This document shows, piece by piece, positions 22,035 through 30,123 of a DNA stretch of 43,068 nucleotides (position 1 is the stretch's first letter; every line of letters begins with the position of its first letter). The DNA comes from CAZZGX01 sp964653715 (GTDB taxonomy: Bacteria; Patescibacteriota; Minisyncoccia; Ryanbacterales; GWA2-47-10b): assembly GCA_964653715.1 (NCBI GenBank), contig CAZZGX010000019.1, positions 1 to 43,068 of the forward strand. The letters are read 5' to 3'. Below the pieces are notes generated by a model. That model saw only the letters and a list, made by a program, of their open reading frames with translations. It was not told the DNA's origin and made no database searches. The translations under genes were made by a program, and so were the position numbers.

Positions 22035-24193
22035 AGCTCCTCAACAATCAAAAGACCCCGATTCTCTATAGGAAGCATACTCCAGATGAATTCGGTAACA
22101 AAAGGGACAAACGGGTTAAGTTCTTTAAGAAGTGTCGCCAAGACGTAAAACAATGTCTGATGCGTCTCTTCACAATCGTCTCCTTTCGCCGCTTCAAGAT
22201 ACACGTCACAGAACGTATGCCAGTAAAAATCGTACGCGGTATGGAGCGCGTGTCCAAACTCAAGCGCCTCAAAATGTTTTTTAATTTCTTTTCGAGTCTC
22301 CTCAAGCGCGCGGAGGATTGTCACGTTTTCTTCCCGTGTTATTTTTTTTGGCGGCCGCAATTTTCGTTTTCCCGAGCCGATACGCGTGAGTACCAGTCGC
22401 GCCGAGTTCCAGATTTTATTTAAGAATTTTTTCCCCGCGCGGAGCGAGTCTTCCGACCAATGGATATCTTGTGTTGACATCGCTTGCCAGACGATACCAA
22501 AGCGAGTTGCGTCTATCCCGTATTCTTTAATGAGCTTCATTGGGTCGACAATGTTGCCCTTCGATTTTGACATTTTTTTGCCTGAAGTATCAAGTATCGT
22601 TGGGTGCGTATAGATCATTGCAAACGGCGGCTTTTTCATAAACTCGATGCCGGAGAAAAGCATGCGGAAAATCCAAAGAAAAAATATTTCACGGGCGGAA
22701 GTGATAAGAACGGTCGGGTAATATGTTTTGAGATCCAGAGTTTCCTCGGGCCATCCAAGTGTTACAAATGGCCAGAGAGCCGAAGAGAACCACGTATCAA
22801 GCACATCCGTCGTTTGTTCCCAGGATTTTTTGCATTTTTTGCATATTTCTACTGGCGCCGTGAGGCCTACTTCCCATTTTTGATTTTCGATGCATCCACA
22901 ATGCCAGGCGGGAATCCGATGTCCCCACCAGAGCTGGCGCGATATGTTCCAGTCTTTGACTTCAGAGATCCAATCGAGCATAATGCGTTTTCGCTGAGGA
23001 GGGACGAACGTTACCCGGTTTTTTGTAATCGCCTCTTTTGCTTTTTCAGCAAGTTTTTTCATCACAACAAACCATTGATCAGAAAGTAGCGGTTCTATGA
23101 GTGACTCGCATCGGGTGCATTTGGCGACTGAATGCGCATACTCTTCAATCTTCTCAATAAGTTCAAGCGCTTTTAAATCTTCAACGATTTTAAGGCGCGC
23201 CGCGGAAGCCGTGAGCCCCTCATAGCGAAGCCCCGCCACCTTTGTCATGCGGCCGTCCTCACCTATAATTTTGATGACGGCTATTTCTGGATGGCGCGTG
23301 TAAATTTCGTAGTCGATCGCGTCATGCGCCGGCGTTACTTTAATAATTCCTGTCCCGAACGCGGGATCAGCAGCCTCGTCTCCCACCACCAAAAGACCAA
23401 TTTTTTTAGCGCGAGCGGGTTTTTCACCCGGAATTGAGGGATCGACGCTCTCGATAGACACTTCTTTCCCTACGTATTGCCAGTACCGCTCGTCGCTGGG
23501 GTGTACGGCAAGCGCCGTGTCGCCGAGTTTTGTCTCCGGCCGCGTTGTTGCTACGATAAGCGGTCCATATCTAATATAGTAGAGCGAGCCTTTTTTTTCT
23601 TCATATTCAACTTCGAGGTCCGAAAGGGTTGTTTGGCAATGTGAGCACCAATTAACCACGCGCTTGCCGCGGTAGATGTATCCTTTCTCGTGATAGTTGA
23701 GAAATACCCGTTCAACCGCATGCTGATATCCTTCGTCCATAGTGAAATGACTTCGGGACCAGTCAACTGAAATGCCAAGCGATTTCAGCTCCTGATCGAT
23801 CGCGGAACCGTATTCGCGCATCCATTCCCACATGCGTTCAAGAAATTTTTCCCGCCCGAGTGTATGACGATTTTTGCTTTCTTTTTTGAGTTCTTTTTCA
23901 ACGACGTTTTGCCCCGCAATCCCCGCGTGATCTTTCCCCGGGAGAAACAGCGTCTTAAATCCTTCCATCCGTTTGCGGCGTATGACGACGTCCGAAATAA
24001 TATTTTCGAGCGCGTGGCCGACGTGAATGTGCCCTGTTACGTTTGGAGGCGCCATCATAATGGTGAATGGCTTGCGACGCGTCGCGTCGGGTAGCGAATC
24101 CGGATTAAAAAAACCCGACGCTTCCCACGCGCGGTAGATTTCTTCTTCATGTTCTTTCGGCTCGTAGCTTTTTGGCAAATCCTCGAGTTTCAC
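22031..24193 (-). CDS. valS: Valyl-tRNA synthetase, short form
   Basis: Class I synthetase charging tRNA-Val. The 720-aa product has the HIGH-type motif HIHVGH (55-60), KMSKS (540-544), the CP1 editing-domain segment TTRPETKLGDTALAVHP, zinc-like CxxC pairs (CGCIE / CKKCKK), and the anticodon-binding domain. Bacterial ValRS is usually about 880 aa: the C-terminal coiled-coil domain that clamps the tRNA is missing here, and the gene ends after the anticodon domain. The start is GTG, overlapping the tsaD stop by 4 nt (GTGA). Two tRNA-Val genes lie in this window. Confidence 0.96.
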   Translation of the reverse strand: MKLEDLPKSYEPKEHEEEIYRAWEASGFFNPDSLPDATRRKPFTIMMAPPNVTGHIHVGHALENIISDVVIRRKRMEGFKTLFLPGKDHAGIAGQNVVEKELKKESKNRHTLGREKFLERMWEWMREYGSAIDQELKSLGISVDWSRSHFTMDEGYQHAVERVFLNYHEKGYIYRGKRVVNWCSHCQTTLSDLEVEYEEKKGSLYYIRYGPLIVATTRPETKLGDTALAVHPSDERYWQYVGKEVSIESVDPSIPGEKPARAKKIGLLVVGDEAADPAFGTGIIKVTPAHDAIDYEIYTRHPEIAVIKIIGEDGRMTKVAGLRYEGLTASAARLKIVEDLKALELIEKIEEYAHSVAKCTRCESLIEPLLSDQWFVVMKKLAEKAKEAITKNRVTFVPPQRKRIMLDWISEVKDWNISRQLWWGHRIPAWHCGCIENQKWEVGLTAPVEICKKCKKSWEQTTDVLDTWFSSALWPFVTLGWPEETLDLKTYYPTVLITSAREIFFLWIFRMLFSGIEFMKKPPFAMIYTHPTILDTSGKKMSKSKGNIVDPMKLIKEYGIDATRFGIVWQAMSTQDIHWSEDSLRAGKKFLNKIWNSARLVLTRIGSGKRKLRPPKKITREENVTILRALEETRKEIKKHFEALEFGHALHTAYDFYWHTFCDVYLEAAKGDDCEETHQTLFYVLATLLKELNPFVPFVTEFIWSMLPIENRGLLIVEEL

Positions 24194-25236
24194 AATTCTA
24201 GCGTAGCATGCGCCATGAGGCGCTTCCAGTTTGTAAAATCTTTTTTCCGAGCGTGAAAATATCCGGCCGCCGCGATCATTGCGGCATTGTCAGTCGTGAG
24301 TTTCGGAAGCGGGAGATGAAGATTCGCCGTGGTTTTGTTTTTTTTAATTTCGTATTGTATACGGCTCCGCAAGTGTTTGTTTGCCGCTACTCCGCCCCCA
24401 AGAACAAGTGAGCGCGTACGAAATTTTTGGAGCGCGCTAAGTGTTTTTGAAACAAGCACGTCCACGGCTGCTTCTTGGAAAGAAGCGGCCACGTCGCTTT
24501 TTGAAACTCGCGCGCTTTTTTCTTTCAGATCTCGGAGCGTGTAAAGAACTGCGGTTTTAAGCCCCGAAAAGCTGAAATTGAAATCTTTTGAACGCATCAT
24601 GGGGCGTGGGAATGGGAACGCGGCGGGGTTGCCAGATTTTGCGAGGCGCGCCAACTCCGGTCCGCCCGGGTAGGGAAGGCCCAGCATACGTGCCACCTTG
24701 TCAAAAGCTTCGCCCGCGGCGTCATCCTGCGTCTCGCCAATTTTTTTATATTTGAGCCAGCTTGAGGCAAAAATAAGTTCCGTGTGCCCGCCCGACACAA
24801 GAAGCGCGAGCATCGGAAAGCGAATTGGTTTTTCGCGCGGGTTCAGAAGTACCGCAGCTAAATGCCCTTCCATGTGATTGGCGGCAACAACTGGAATTTG
24901 CCATTTTTGTGCGAGATCTTTTGCAAAATTAATTCCAGTCCAGAGCGCGGGCTCAAGTCCGGGTCCTGTGGTTACGGCGAGCACGTCAGGCTTTACGATC
25001 TTTGCTTTCAGGAGAGCCTTATTAAGGACAATTGGCAGATTTTTAATATGCTCGCGTTTAGCTAGATTAGGCACAACGCCACCCCACCTGGAGTGAATTT
25101 TTATTTGCGAGGCGACAACGCTCGAGAGAATTTTAAACCGCGGCAATCTAAAACCCCCCGATCCCTCAACAACAGCCACCGCCGTCTCATCGCAGGATGT
25201 TTCTATTGCAAGAATGGTAATAGATTTTTTACTCAT
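24190..25236 (-). CDS. tsaD: tRNA t6A transferase TsaD (Kae1/Gcp family)
   Basis: TsaD transfers the threonylcarbamoyl group to A37 of tRNA. The 348-aa product has the N-terminal ASKHA signature LAIETSCDETAVAVV, the metal-binding HMEGH (H121, H125), ALLVSGGHTEL, DDAAGEAFDKVARMLGLPYPGGP, FSFSGLKTAV and the final TDNAAMIAAAG. All key residues appear intact. The start codon lies only 7 nt after the 3' end of tRNA-Val(GAC) on the same strand, so the two are cotranscribed. TsaE is at 7469. Confidence 0.97.
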   Translation of the reverse strand: MSKKSITILAIETSCDETAVAVVEGSGGFRLPRFKILSSVVASQIKIHSRWGGVVPNLAKREHIKNLPIVLNKALLKAKIVKPDVLAVTTGPGLEPALWTGINFAKDLAQKWQIPVVAANHMEGHLAAVLLNPREKPIRFPMLALLVSGGHTELIFASSWLKYKKIGETQDDAAGEAFDKVARMLGLPYPGGPELARLAKSGNPAAFPFPRPMMRSKDFNFSFSGLKTAVLYTLRDLKEKSARVSKSDVAASFQEAAVDVLVSKTLSALQKFRTRSLVLGGGVAANKHLRSRIQYEIKKNKTTANLHLPLPKLTTDNAAMIAAAGYFHARKKDFTNWKRLMAHATLEL

Positions 25237-25243
25237 TACGATG

Positions 25244-25317
25244 TGGGCCCGTCCAGACTCGAACTGGAGACCTTTCGCATGTCAAGCGAACGCTCTAACC
25301 AACTGAGCTACGGGCCC
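25244..25317 (-). tRNA. tRNA-Val (anticodon GAC), cotranscribed with tsaD
   Basis: On the minus strand acceptor GGGCCCG/CGGGCCC, anticodon stem TTCGC/GCGAA with loop TTGACAT (anticodon GAC), T arm TCCAG-TTCGAGT-CTGGA. Discriminator A at 25244, followed by only 7 nt before the tsaD ATG. Together with tRNA-Val(TAC) it covers the Val codon box. Confidence 0.95.
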
Positions 25318-25451
25318 AACAGGCATTTTGTATTGAGAGTGTATCAATTTTCACTTAAAAAATAAAGTCAGGCGGCTTTTCTTTTCAAACAAAACGTGCT
25401 ACGATGTCAAGCGTTCGGAAACGCGCCTTTCGAAGCTCTGTGGCGTAGGAG

Positions 25452-25526
25452 GGCCCCATCGTCTAATGGTTAGGACGGCGCTCTTTCAAGGCGTAAATAC
25501 GGGTTCGATTCCCGTTGGGGCCGCCA
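25452..25526 (+). tRNA. tRNA-Glu (anticodon TTC), 3' end abutting a start codon
   Basis: Acceptor GGCCCCA/TGGGGCC, anticodon loop CTTTCAA (anticodon TTC), T arm ACGGG-TTCGATT-CCCGT, discriminator G at 25523. The next bases are CCA, whose A is also the A of the ATG of the MacA-like gene. None of the other tRNAs in the window encodes CCA, so here it may be coincidental. A TACGAT hexamer about 45 nt upstream may be the -10. Confidence 0.93.
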
Positions 25527-27061
25527 TGAGGAAAAAAATAATTATTGCTCTTATCATCGCGGTTTTAGGCGCTGGAAGCTACTTTCTTTTTAGAAAAAAA
25601 ACTTCTGCCCTGCAGTTTGTCACGATTAAAAGGGGCGATGTGGTTGAGGAAGTAAGTGTGACTGGGCGCGTTAAGGCGTCCGAGAATGTTGCGCTCGCGT
25701 TTGAAAAAAGCGGCAAAGTGTCTTGGGTCAACGTGAAAGTTGGCGATCATGTGGGCGCTGGTTGGGCGCTTGTCTTGCTTTCCGGTGGGGATCTTGAGGC
25801 GCAGCTTGCCCAAGCTGAGGCAAGTGTCAAAGCGGAAAAGGCAAAACTTGCGAAACTTAAACGAGGCGCTCGCCCCGAAGAACTCGAAATTGAGGTGGTA
25901 AAAGTAAAGAATGCGGGTATTGCAGTCGAGAGCGCAAAAAATAATGCGGTCGAGATATTGCGCGATGTCTACACAAAGGCAGATGATACCGTACGACGAC
26001 GAATTGACCAGTTTTTTTTGAACCCCCGTACTCCAAGCGCAACACTCACCTTTACCCCGGGTCTTCAGTTGAAATCCGATATTGAGGTTGGGCGGACTGC
26101 TATCGAGCCGCTTTTAGTACGATGGGAGAGCGAACTCGATTCTCTTTCGCTTGCGAGCAACTTCCTCGGCGAGACTCTGCGCGCAAAGCAAAACTTGACT
26201 GTAATAAAATCTTTTCTTGATGCAGTGGCGCTCGCTGTCAACGGCCTTACGGCAAACTCAAACTTCACTCAAGCGACGATAGACGCGTGGAAGGGTGACA
26301 TCTCGACGGCGCGTACCAATGTCAATGCCGCCTTTTCAAGCCTTGCGGCCGCAGAGGAAAAGTTACGTGTAGCAGAATCCAATCTTAGTTTTGCAAATGA
26401 GGAGTATAATCTTACAAAAGCAGGTTCCACTGAGGAAGACATCAATGCACAGATGGCGGTGCTCGAAGGAGCCCAGGCACAAGTAAAAAATATCCAAGCG
26501 GATCTTTCAAAAAACGTAATTTTTGCGCCATTTTCCGGAGTTGTGACTAAACAAGAAGCAAAAATCGGCGAAATTGTAGCATCCAACGCCCCACTCATCT
26601 CGCTCCAGAGCGACGGCGCGTATGAGATCGAATCCAACGTGCCGGAAGTCGATATTAGCAAGATAAAAGTTGGCGACCCTGTCTCAATTACACTCGACGC
26701 GTTTTCGGGCGAATATTTCCCCGGGAAAGTAGTCGCGGTGGATCCCGCGGAAACAATTGTCGATGGCGTCGTCAACTTTAAAGTAACGATTCTTTTTGAC
26801 ACAGTCACTCCACGACTCAAAAGCGGTCTCACGGCAAATCTGAATATTGAGACGCTTCGCAAATCTGGAGTTCTCGTGCTGCCGCAATTTGCTATTATCG
26901 AAAACGATTCCGGAACATTTATACGAAAAATGGAAAACGGAAAGCCGACCGATATTCCGGTAACGCTGGGTATTCGAGGCCGCGATGGGGACGTCGAAGT
27001 GATATCGGGGCTTGCCGAGGGCGACCAAGTTGTCAATATCGGACTGAAAAACGCCGAGTAA
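25526..27061 (+). CDS. MacA/HlyD-like membrane fusion protein of an ABC exporter
   Basis: A 511-aa periplasmic-adaptor-type protein. N-terminal membrane anchor (about residues 4-20, IIIALIIAVLGAGSYFLF), a first barrel/lipoyl half (GDVVEEVSVTGRVKASENVALAFEKSGKVSWVNVKVGDHV), a long helical hairpin (about 95-320), the second lipoyl half (NVIFAPFSGVVTKQEAKIGEIV), and beta-barrel plus membrane-proximal domains ending GLAEGDQVVNIGLK. It feeds substrates to the ATPase and permease encoded next, with 1-nt overlap to the ATPase gene. The correct ATG is the one touching tRNA-Glu; the open frame upstream runs through the tRNA. In an organism without a clear outer membrane, the adaptor may reach only the cell surface. 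Confidence 0.9.
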   Translation: MRKKIIIALIIAVLGAGSYFLFRKKTSALQFVTIKRGDVVEEVSVTGRVKASENVALAFEKSGKVSWVNVKVGDHVGAGWALVLLSGGDLEAQLAQAEASVKAEKAKLAKLKRGARPEELEIEVVKVKNAGIAVESAKNNAVEILRDVYTKADDTVRRRIDQFFLNPRTPSATLTFTPGLQLKSDIEVGRTAIEPLLVRWESELDSLSLASNFLGETLRAKQNLTVIKSFLDAVALAVNGLTANSNFTQATIDAWKGDISTARTNVNAAFSSLAAAEEKLRVAESNLSFANEEYNLTKAGSTEEDINAQMAVLEGAQAQVKNIQADLSKNVIFAPFSGVVTKQEAKIGEIVASNAPLISLQSDGAYEIESNVPEVDISKIKVGDPVSITLDAFSGEYFPGKVVAVDPAETIVDGVVNFKVTILFDTVTPRLKSGLTANLNIETLRKSGVLVLPQFAIIENDSGTFIRKMENGKPTDIPVTLGIRGRDGDVEVISGLAEGDQVVNIGLKNAE

Positions 27062-27771
27062 TGATCAGCATTCGAGAGCTCTCCAAAGAGTATCGTGAAA
27101 AGGAGTCAGTCACGCACGCTCTCCAAGCGGTTTCTTTTGAAATAAAAAAAGGAGAATTTGTCGCTATTATGGGACCCTCGGGATCGGGTAAGTCCACCCT
27201 GTTACATATCCTTAGTTTTCTTGAGCGCCCCTCCTCTGGTTTGTACACGTTTCTCGGGAGGTCAATCGATGAGCTTGCTGACGAGGATCTCGCTCATATC
27301 CGCAACAAAGAAATCGGGTTCGTGTTCCAATCGTTCAATTTGCTCGCGCGCTTTTCTGTGTATGAAAATGTCGAAATGCCGCTTCTCTACTCCACCATAG
27401 CTTCAGGTGCCCGAAAATCTCTCGTTGAAAAAGCAGTTGAAGCGGTTGGGTTGCCAGAGAAAATCCGTACCGAGGCAGGGAATCTTTCGGGTGGGCAAAA
27501 ACAGCGAGTCGCGATCGCGCGAGCACTTGTAAACGACCCAAATGTAATCTTTGCCGACGAGCCGACCGGCAATCTTGATTCCAGGTCAGGGGCACAGATT
27601 ATGGAAATTCTGGAAAACCTCAACGATAAGGGGCGTACCATCATATTGGTAACACACGAAACATACACGGCGGAATTTGCCGACCGCCTGATCCACCTCC
27701 GTGACGGCAAGATCGAGTCAGACGAAAAGGTAAAAGAAAAGCGCCGCCACCGCGAGGAATTTTTCAAATAA
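27061..27771 (+). CDS. ABC transporter ATPase, MacB/LolD type
   Basis: A 236-aa nucleotide-binding subunit: Walker A GPSGSGKST (39-47), Q-loop FVFQSFNLL, signature LSGGQKQRVAIARAL, Walker B VIFADEPTGNLD and switch His in ILVTHE. These are the hallmarks of the LolD/MacB/FtsE group that works mechanically on an FtsX-type permease instead of pumping through it. Its ATG overlaps the last base of the adaptor gene and the permease gene follows after 2 nt, so the three form one operon led by tRNA-Glu. Confidence 0.95.
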   Translation: MISIRELSKEYREKESVTHALQAVSFEIKKGEFVAIMGPSGSGKSTLLHILSFLERPSSGLYTFLGRSIDELADEDLAHIRNKEIGFVFQSFNLLARFSVYENVEMPLLYSTIASGARKSLVEKAVEAVGLPEKIRTEAGNLSGGQKQRVAIARALVNDPNVIFADEPTGNLDSRSGAQIMEILENLNDKGRTIILVTHETYTAEFADRLIHLRDGKIESDEKVKEKRRHREEFFK

Positions 27772-27773
27772 TT

Positions 27774-29018
27774 ATGAAATACTCCGATGCCGTTCGAACC
27801 GCTACCCGAGGGCTCCAGCACGCGAGAGTCCGCTCAATGCTTACGATGCTCGGAATCGTTATCGGCATTGCTTCCGTCATACTTCTCATGTCCATCGGTT
27901 CCTCGGTCCAAAAACTGATCCTCGATCAGGTTCAAAATATCGGCTCGAATCTCATTTTCATTATCCCCGGAGCGACCAAGGGTTCACGATTTGCCTCACC
28001 TCCCTCGGTGCAAGGCGTGGTTATCAAAACGCTTGTAAAAAACGATCTAGATGCCTTACGAAACGAGCCCACAATCGCAAAAGCCGCGCCCGAAGTCCGT
28101 GGGCAAGCAAAAATTGTTTACGGCAACAACGATACAACCATAACATACGACGGAACCAGTGGAGATTTTTTCTCGATTCGCAATTTTACCTTGACGCGCG
28201 GAAATCCTTTTACCGATTCAGACGTTGATTCATTCAACCGCGTGGCAGTTTTGGGTTCCGAAATTTCAAAAACGCTTTTCGGGGATGTTGACCCTGTCGG
28301 GAAAATGATCCGCCTTAAAGATATCTCATTTCGCGTGGTAGGAGTTCTTGATAAGAAGGGACTGGGACCGTTCGGGGTTGATCAGGATAACATTGTTTTG
28401 ATCCCAATCTCTGTTGCCCAAAAACAGCTCTTGGGGATTGACCATTATAACGCGATAACCGTTCAGGCTGCGGACGCTTATAATGTCGTGTTTATCCAGT
28501 CGCGAATTGTTTCAATCTTACGGCAAACTCACCACGTCACCGACCCCGAAAAGGACGACTTTACCATTCGCACGCAAGAGGACGCCCTTGCGCTTTTAGG
28601 CAACATCACCTCCATTCTTACGGTTTTTCTGACTTCGATCGCGCTCATTTCGCTGGTTGTTGGCGGGATTGGAATTATGAATATTATGCTTGTTTCAGTT
28701 GTCGAGCGGACAAAAGAAATCGGGCTCCGGAAGGCGCTAGGCGCTACCAACAAAGACATATTGCAGCAATTTCTGTTTGAGGCCATTATTCTCACCTTCA
28801 TTGGCGGGATTGCGGGGATATTCTTTGGTTCACTCCTTACTATTACAGTATATTTTGTGCTTATCGGCGTTCTCCCCGTGGGTTGGACGTTTTCGCTCCC
28901 CCCATCCGCTATTGTCTTGGCGCTTGCCGTCTCGTCGCTCACTGGGATAGTCTTTGGTATTTTTCCTGCCCGGCAGGCAGCAAAGAAAAATCCGATAGAG
29001 GCACTCCGGTATGAGTAA
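27774..29018 (+). CDS. MacB-type FtsX-fold ABC permease
   Basis: A 414-aa permease with the MacB layout: first membrane helix (about residues 22-42, MLTMLGIVIGIASVILLMSI), a large extracytoplasmic MacB-PCD domain (SSVQKLILDQVQNIGSNLIFIIPG onward, to about residue 275), then three C-terminal helices with VVGGIGIMNIMLVSVVERTKEIGLRKALGATNKDIL and the end IFPARQAAKKNPIEALRYE. It pairs with the preceding ATPase and adaptor; likely cargo is a peptide, lipid or toxic molecule, but nothing specifies it. Confidence 0.94.
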   Translation: MKYSDAVRTATRGLQHARVRSMLTMLGIVIGIASVILLMSIGSSVQKLILDQVQNIGSNLIFIIPGATKGSRFASPPSVQGVVIKTLVKNDLDALRNEPTIAKAAPEVRGQAKIVYGNNDTTITYDGTSGDFFSIRNFTLTRGNPFTDSDVDSFNRVAVLGSEISKTLFGDVDPVGKMIRLKDISFRVVGVLDKKGLGPFGVDQDNIVLIPISVAQKQLLGIDHYNAITVQAADAYNVVFIQSRIVSILRQTHHVTDPEKDDFTIRTQEDALALLGNITSILTVFLTSIALISLVVGGIGIMNIMLVSVVERTKEIGLRKALGATNKDILQQFLFEAIILTFIGGIAGIFFGSLLTITVYFVLIGVLPVGWTFSLPPSAIVLALAVSSLTGIVFGIFPARQAAKKNPIEALRYE

Positions 29019-29059
29019 TCTTTTTTTGTTGCGAACTTCGTTATATACTGGAAATCATT

Positions 29060-29750
29060 ATGCCTGAGTATTCGGTCAAGCACGTTGCCATTATCCCAGA
29101 CGGAAACCGCAGATGGGCTCGCGCGAGAAACCTTTCGCCGTGGCTGGGGCATAAAGAAGGAGTTGTTGCCTACGAAAACATTCTCAAAAAAGCGCTCGAC
29201 CTCAATGTCTACTGCCTTTCTTTTTGGGGGATGAGCACCGACAATATAACAAAGCGCGAAGCTCGGGAGGTGAAATTTCTTCTTGGCTATTTTTCAGAGA
29301 CGATCATGAAAGCGCTGGGAAGCGAAGATTTGAAAAAAAAACGATGTTCGTGTGTCAATTGTAGGTAAGTGGCGTGAACAATTTCCGAAAAAACTTGTAG
29401 AGCAGGGAGAGAAGTTGATTACTGAAACCCGAGAGCGAAAGCGCCATATCGTCAACCTGCTTATGTGCTACGATGGCAAGTCAGAGATGATGGATGCATT
29501 TCGCCGCGCGCTTGCATCAGGTAAGCAATTCACCTCTCCCAAGGAATTTCTCTTAACGTCCAAGCTCCCTCCGGTGGATCTTGTGATTCGCACGGGCGGC
29601 GATCCGCATCTCTCGGCAGGTTTCATGATGTGGGATACGGCCGATGCCCAGCTCTTTTTTTCCGACAAGCTGTGGCCCGATTTTGAGCCTTCAGATTTTG
29701 AGGCCGCCATCAAGGAATTTCAAAAACGCGAACGCCGTTTTGGAGCATAA
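29060..29750 (+). CDS. uppS: Undecaprenyl diphosphate synthase, frameshifted at an A9 run
   Basis: UppS makes the C55 lipid carrier for peptidoglycan. Frame 1 (29060-29368) gives IIPDGNRRWARARN (catalytic D14), GHKEGV and FWGMSTDNITKRE; a second frame (from about 29342 to 29750) gives VSIVGKWREQFP, RTGGDPHLSAGFMMWDTADAQLFFSDKLWPDF and the end EFQKRERRFG. The two join perfectly if one A is dropped from the nine-A run at 29333-29341 (reading DLKKNDVRVSIVG). All catalytic regions survive, so it is either a single-base error in the sequence, a recent mutation, or transcription slippage on the A9 run. Upstream TATACT ends 10 nt before the ATG. Confidence 0.88.
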
Positions 29751-29760
29751 GTCTTCATGA

Positions 29761-29766
29761 TACACT
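29761..29766 (+). promoter_or_regulatory. -10 box (leaderless) for the small membrane protein at 29773
   Basis: TACACT ends 6 nt before the ATG and lies 10 nt after the uppS stop. Confidence 0.5.
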
Positions 29767-29772
29767 GAAGGT

Positions 29773-30120
29773 ATGGTCTCATACCTCCAAGAAGTTTTTC
29801 AGGCATGGCGGAATGTTCATTGGTTTTTGTATCATTTCTTCTCACTTGGGATTCTTGCTAAAACTTTTATTGCTCCGTTTCATCGCATTCGAGAACAAAC
29901 AACCCGCGGGTTCCACCCGCAGGAATTTTTTGAGGTTCTCATTATCAATATCGTAACTCGTTGTGTCGGCATGATTGTCCGCGCCGTAGTCATCTTTTTT
30001 GGTCTCGCGGCACAACTTATGGCATTTGTTCTCGGCACCGGATTCCTACTTGCGGCGCTTTTCGCGCCCATTCTTGTCCCCGCCGCTATTCTATATGGTT
30101 TTTTACTTGCCATTTTTTAA
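29773..30120 (+). CDS. Small multi-pass membrane protein next to the ClpC-like ATPase
   Basis: 115 aa with about three hydrophobic segments (around residues 18-33, 55-78 and 82-114) and a short basic loop (PFHRIREQTTRGFHPQEF). No named family is recognised, but proteins of this style (WR..HWFLYHFFS, then ...APFHR) appear to me to be common beside membrane-anchored Clp-like ATPases in Parcubacteria. The stop is 3 nt before the ATPase start, so a joint membrane complex is plausible. Confidence 0.72.
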   Translation: MVSYLQEVFQAWRNVHWFLYHFFSLGILAKTFIAPFHRIREQTTRGFHPQEFFEVLIINIVTRCVGMIVRAVVIFFGLAAQLMAFVLGTGFLLAALFAPILVPAAILYGFLLAIF

Positions 30121-30123
30121 CAT

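Noticed and set aside
29352..29750. A second independent gene after a truncated uppS
   Set aside because: It has the C-terminal UppS motifs and joins the first half exactly after a one-base slip, so it is the same gene.
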